From NCBI GenBank assembly GCA_050942745.1, contig JBMNNX010000326.1:1-6628 (forward strand): a stretch of 6,628 nt of DNA, written 5' to 3'. The first letter of the stretch is position 1; each line of letters opens with the position of its first letter. The notes beneath the pieces were generated by a model that saw only the letters and a list, made by a program, of their open reading frames with translations, ran no database searches and was not told the DNA's origin. The position numbers were made by a program, and so were the translations under genes. Below, in pieces: positions 5,579 to 6,628 of the stretch. Source of the DNA: UBA10939 sp050942745 (GTDB taxonomy: Bacteria; Myxococcota; Myxococcia; Myxococcales; UBA5297).

Positions 5579-6370
5579 ATGCCGCACAAGAAGATCGAGG
5601 GGACGAAGATCCATCTCGCCGACTCTGGTACCGGCCCGGCCGTCCTGTTGCTCCACGCCTTTCCGCTCTCCGGCGGGATGTGGAAGAAGCAGATCGCGGC
5701 GCTGCGCGCCAGCTACCGGGTCATCGCGCCGGATCTGCCGGGGTTCGGGGGCTCGCCGCCGCCCACCTCGCCGGCGAGCATCGCCGGCTTCGCCGCGCTC
5801 GGGCTCGGGCTGCTCGACGCGCTCGGCGTGGAGAAGGCGGCCGTGGTCGGCCTGTCGATGGGCGGCTATGTGGCCCTCGAGCTGCAGGCAGCAGCTTCGG
5901 AGCGGGTCAGCGCCCTGGTCCTGTGCGACACCAAAGCTCACGCCGACACGGAGGACGGCAAGAGAGCGCGTGAGGCGACCGCGCACGCGGTCGAGGAGGA
6001 AGGCTCGACCCAGCCGCTCATCGAGCGGCTCCTCCCGAACCTGCTGTCCCCGGCGGCCTCGCCCGAGCTGCGGCGCGAGGTCGAGCGGCTGATCGCCGAC
6101 ACCTCGGTCGAAGGCGCCGCCGCCGCTCAGCGCGCGATGGCCAAGCGGCGCGACTTCACTCCGGAGCTCGGCAAGATCGGCTGCCCGACGCTCGTCCTCG
6201 TCGGCGGCAACGACACGCTCTCGACGTCGGCCGAGTTGAAAGGCATCGCCCAGGCGATCCCCAACGCCAGGTTCCAGACGATTCCCGGAGCCGGACACCT
6301 GTCGAACATCGAGAAGCCGGAGGCGTTCAACGCCGCGCTGCGCTCGTTCCTCGACGACGTGCTCGGCTGA
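5579..6370 (+). CDS. Alpha/beta hydrolase (PcaD/BioH-like fold family)
   Basis: The ATG at 5579 gives 263 residues and is preceded by GGAGG at 5570-5574 with a four-base spacer. An in-frame GTG at 5567 would overlap that site and is not chosen. The canonical fold markers are in order: the oxyanion-hole segment HAFPLSGGMW (26-35), VIAPDLPGFGGS (48-59) after strand 4, the nucleophile elbow GLSMGG with Ser93, a helical cap at about 118-195, the acid in GGND with Asp212, and the base in GAGH with His240. All three triad residues are present and the length is normal for single-domain members. No signal peptide is seen, so it is cytoplasmic. The pattern is closest to ester/lactone hydrolases such as 3-oxoadipate enol-lactonase, but no neighbouring catabolic genes support that substrate. 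Other options are an esterase or a haloperoxidase-like member. The gene is monocistronic here, divergent from the helical-protein gene and convergent with the one at the right edge. Confidence 0.93.
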   Translation: MPHKKIEGTKIHLADSGTGPAVLLLHAFPLSGGMWKKQIAALRASYRVIAPDLPGFGGSPPPTSPASIAGFAALGLGLLDALGVEKAAVVGLSMGGYVALELQAAASERVSALVLCDTKAHADTEDGKRAREATAHAVEEEGSTQPLIERLLPNLLSPAASPELRREVERLIADTSVEGAAAAQRAMAKRRDFTPELGKIGCPTLVLVGGNDTLSTSAELKGIAQAIPNARFQTIPGAGHLSNIEKPEAFNAALRSFLDDVLG

Positions 6371-6372
6371 GG

Positions 6373-6391
6373 CCGGGCACTCGAGGCCCGG
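6373..6391 (+). terminator. Hairpin directly after the hydrolase stop codon
   Basis: CCGGGC (6373-6378) pairs with GCCCGG (6386-6391) around a 7-base loop, beginning two bases after the TGA at 6368-6370. There is no T run behind it, so it may act with the larger hairpin at 6401-6438 in ending or protecting the hydrolase transcript. Confidence 0.3.
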
Positions 6392-6400
6392 GGCGAGAGC

Positions 6401-6438
6401 GCGCGACTGAAGGGCGGCCGGCCGCCTCTCAGTCGCGC
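6401..6438. terminator. Strong hairpin between convergent genes (probable two-way terminator)
   Basis: GCGCGACTGA (6401-6410) pairs perfectly with TCAGTCGCGC (6429-6438). Inside these arms, GGCGGCC/GGCCGCC (6413-6426) is a second perfect palindrome, and the two parts are separated by one G-T wobble and one mismatch. The whole 38-base element folds nearly end to end on either strand. It lies between convergent genes, and its right arm includes the last codons and stop of the minus-strand gene. It lacks T runs on either side, so termination by this stem alone is inferred from position and strength. Confidence 0.45.
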
Positions 6439-6628
6439 CCGCGGCGCAGCTTGATCCCGAGGACGACGAGGACGCCGGCCGCGCCGAAGGCGGCCAGGCG
6501 CAGCGCGAGCCCCCCGAGGCGCCGAGGCGCGACCGACGGAGGCTCGAACCCCTCGAAGCTCGCGTCGAACAGCGAGGCGAGCTCCTCCTCGCGCTCGGGC
6601 GGATAGGACGCGGCGAGGACGTAGTAGG
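6429..6628 (-). CDS. C-terminal end of a membrane-anchored protein (partial)
   Basis: Sixty-five residues are visible before the TGA at 6429-6431; the start lies beyond the right edge. The sequence runs YYVLAASYPPEREEELASLF, an acidic linker with FEGFEPPS, then a hydrophobic segment at about visible residues 42-58 (LRLAAFGAAGVLVVLGI), and ends KLRRGRD. One transmembrane helix followed by a short positively charged tail suggests a domain outside the membrane with a cytoplasmic C-terminus. The 'YYVLAASYP...EEEL..LFDASFEGF' stretch resembles the last strand and helix of small beta/alpha domains such as the PsbP/DcrB type, but this is too short to assign. The gene converges on the hydrolase gene. 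Confidence 0.6.
   Translation of the reverse strand, partial: YYVLAASYPPEREEELASLFDASFEGFEPPSVAPRRLGGLALRLAAFGAAGVLVVLGIKLRRGRD

Noticed and set aside
5525..6298. Minus-strand open frame of 257 codons opposite the hydrolase
   Set aside because: The hydrolase on the plus strand has an intact triad and a strong ribosome site. The antisense product is Arg/Gly-rich with no recognisable motif.

Overview
The window is GC-rich chromosomal DNA, and its gene content points to a myxobacterium or relative (Myxococcota, the former Deltaproteobacteria). The main evidence is the 928-residue protein encoded at 1047-3833. It ends in a MYXO-CTERM-type tail: a Gly-Cys pair, one short hydrophobic segment, then an Arg-rich end. 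No phage, transposon, tRNA or rRNA genes were seen.

Layout, left to right. (1) 1-117, minus: the N-terminal end of a ribbon-helix-helix DNA-binding protein that runs off the left edge. It is preceded by a short region with direct and inverted repeats that could be its operator. (2) 193-804, minus: a small exported protein, probably an outer-membrane beta-barrel. (3) 805-1046: a non-coding gap with three copies of an AT-rich palindromic element spaced 51-52 bp apart. (4) 1047-3833, minus: a large surface protein. By reading, its body resembles the two-barrel lipid-binding fold of animal BPI/LBP/CETP proteins (TULIP fold). A cysteine-rich insert separates the barrels, followed by two Ig-like domains and the MYXO-CTERM anchor. 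(5) 3961-5187, minus: an unrecognised, almost wholly helical cytoplasmic protein. (6) 5188-5578: a 391-bp divergent intergenic region with a plausible minus-strand promoter and several perfect small hairpins. (7) 5579-6370, plus: an alpha/beta hydrolase with a full Ser-Asp-His triad. (8) 6429-6628, minus: the C-terminal end of a tail-anchored or single-pass membrane protein that runs off the right edge. It converges on the hydrolase across a strong hairpin.

Four of the six genes (RHH, barrel, TULIP-like, helical) are co-oriented on the minus strand. The 76-242 bp gaps, with promoter-like or terminator-like elements in some of them, argue for separate transcription units rather than one tight operon. 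The two envelope genes (193-804 and 1047-3833) are adjacent and could act in the same cell-surface process, but nothing in the sequence proves that. The most interesting item is the bacterial BPI-like surface protein. Next is the triplet of regularly spaced palindromes beside it.
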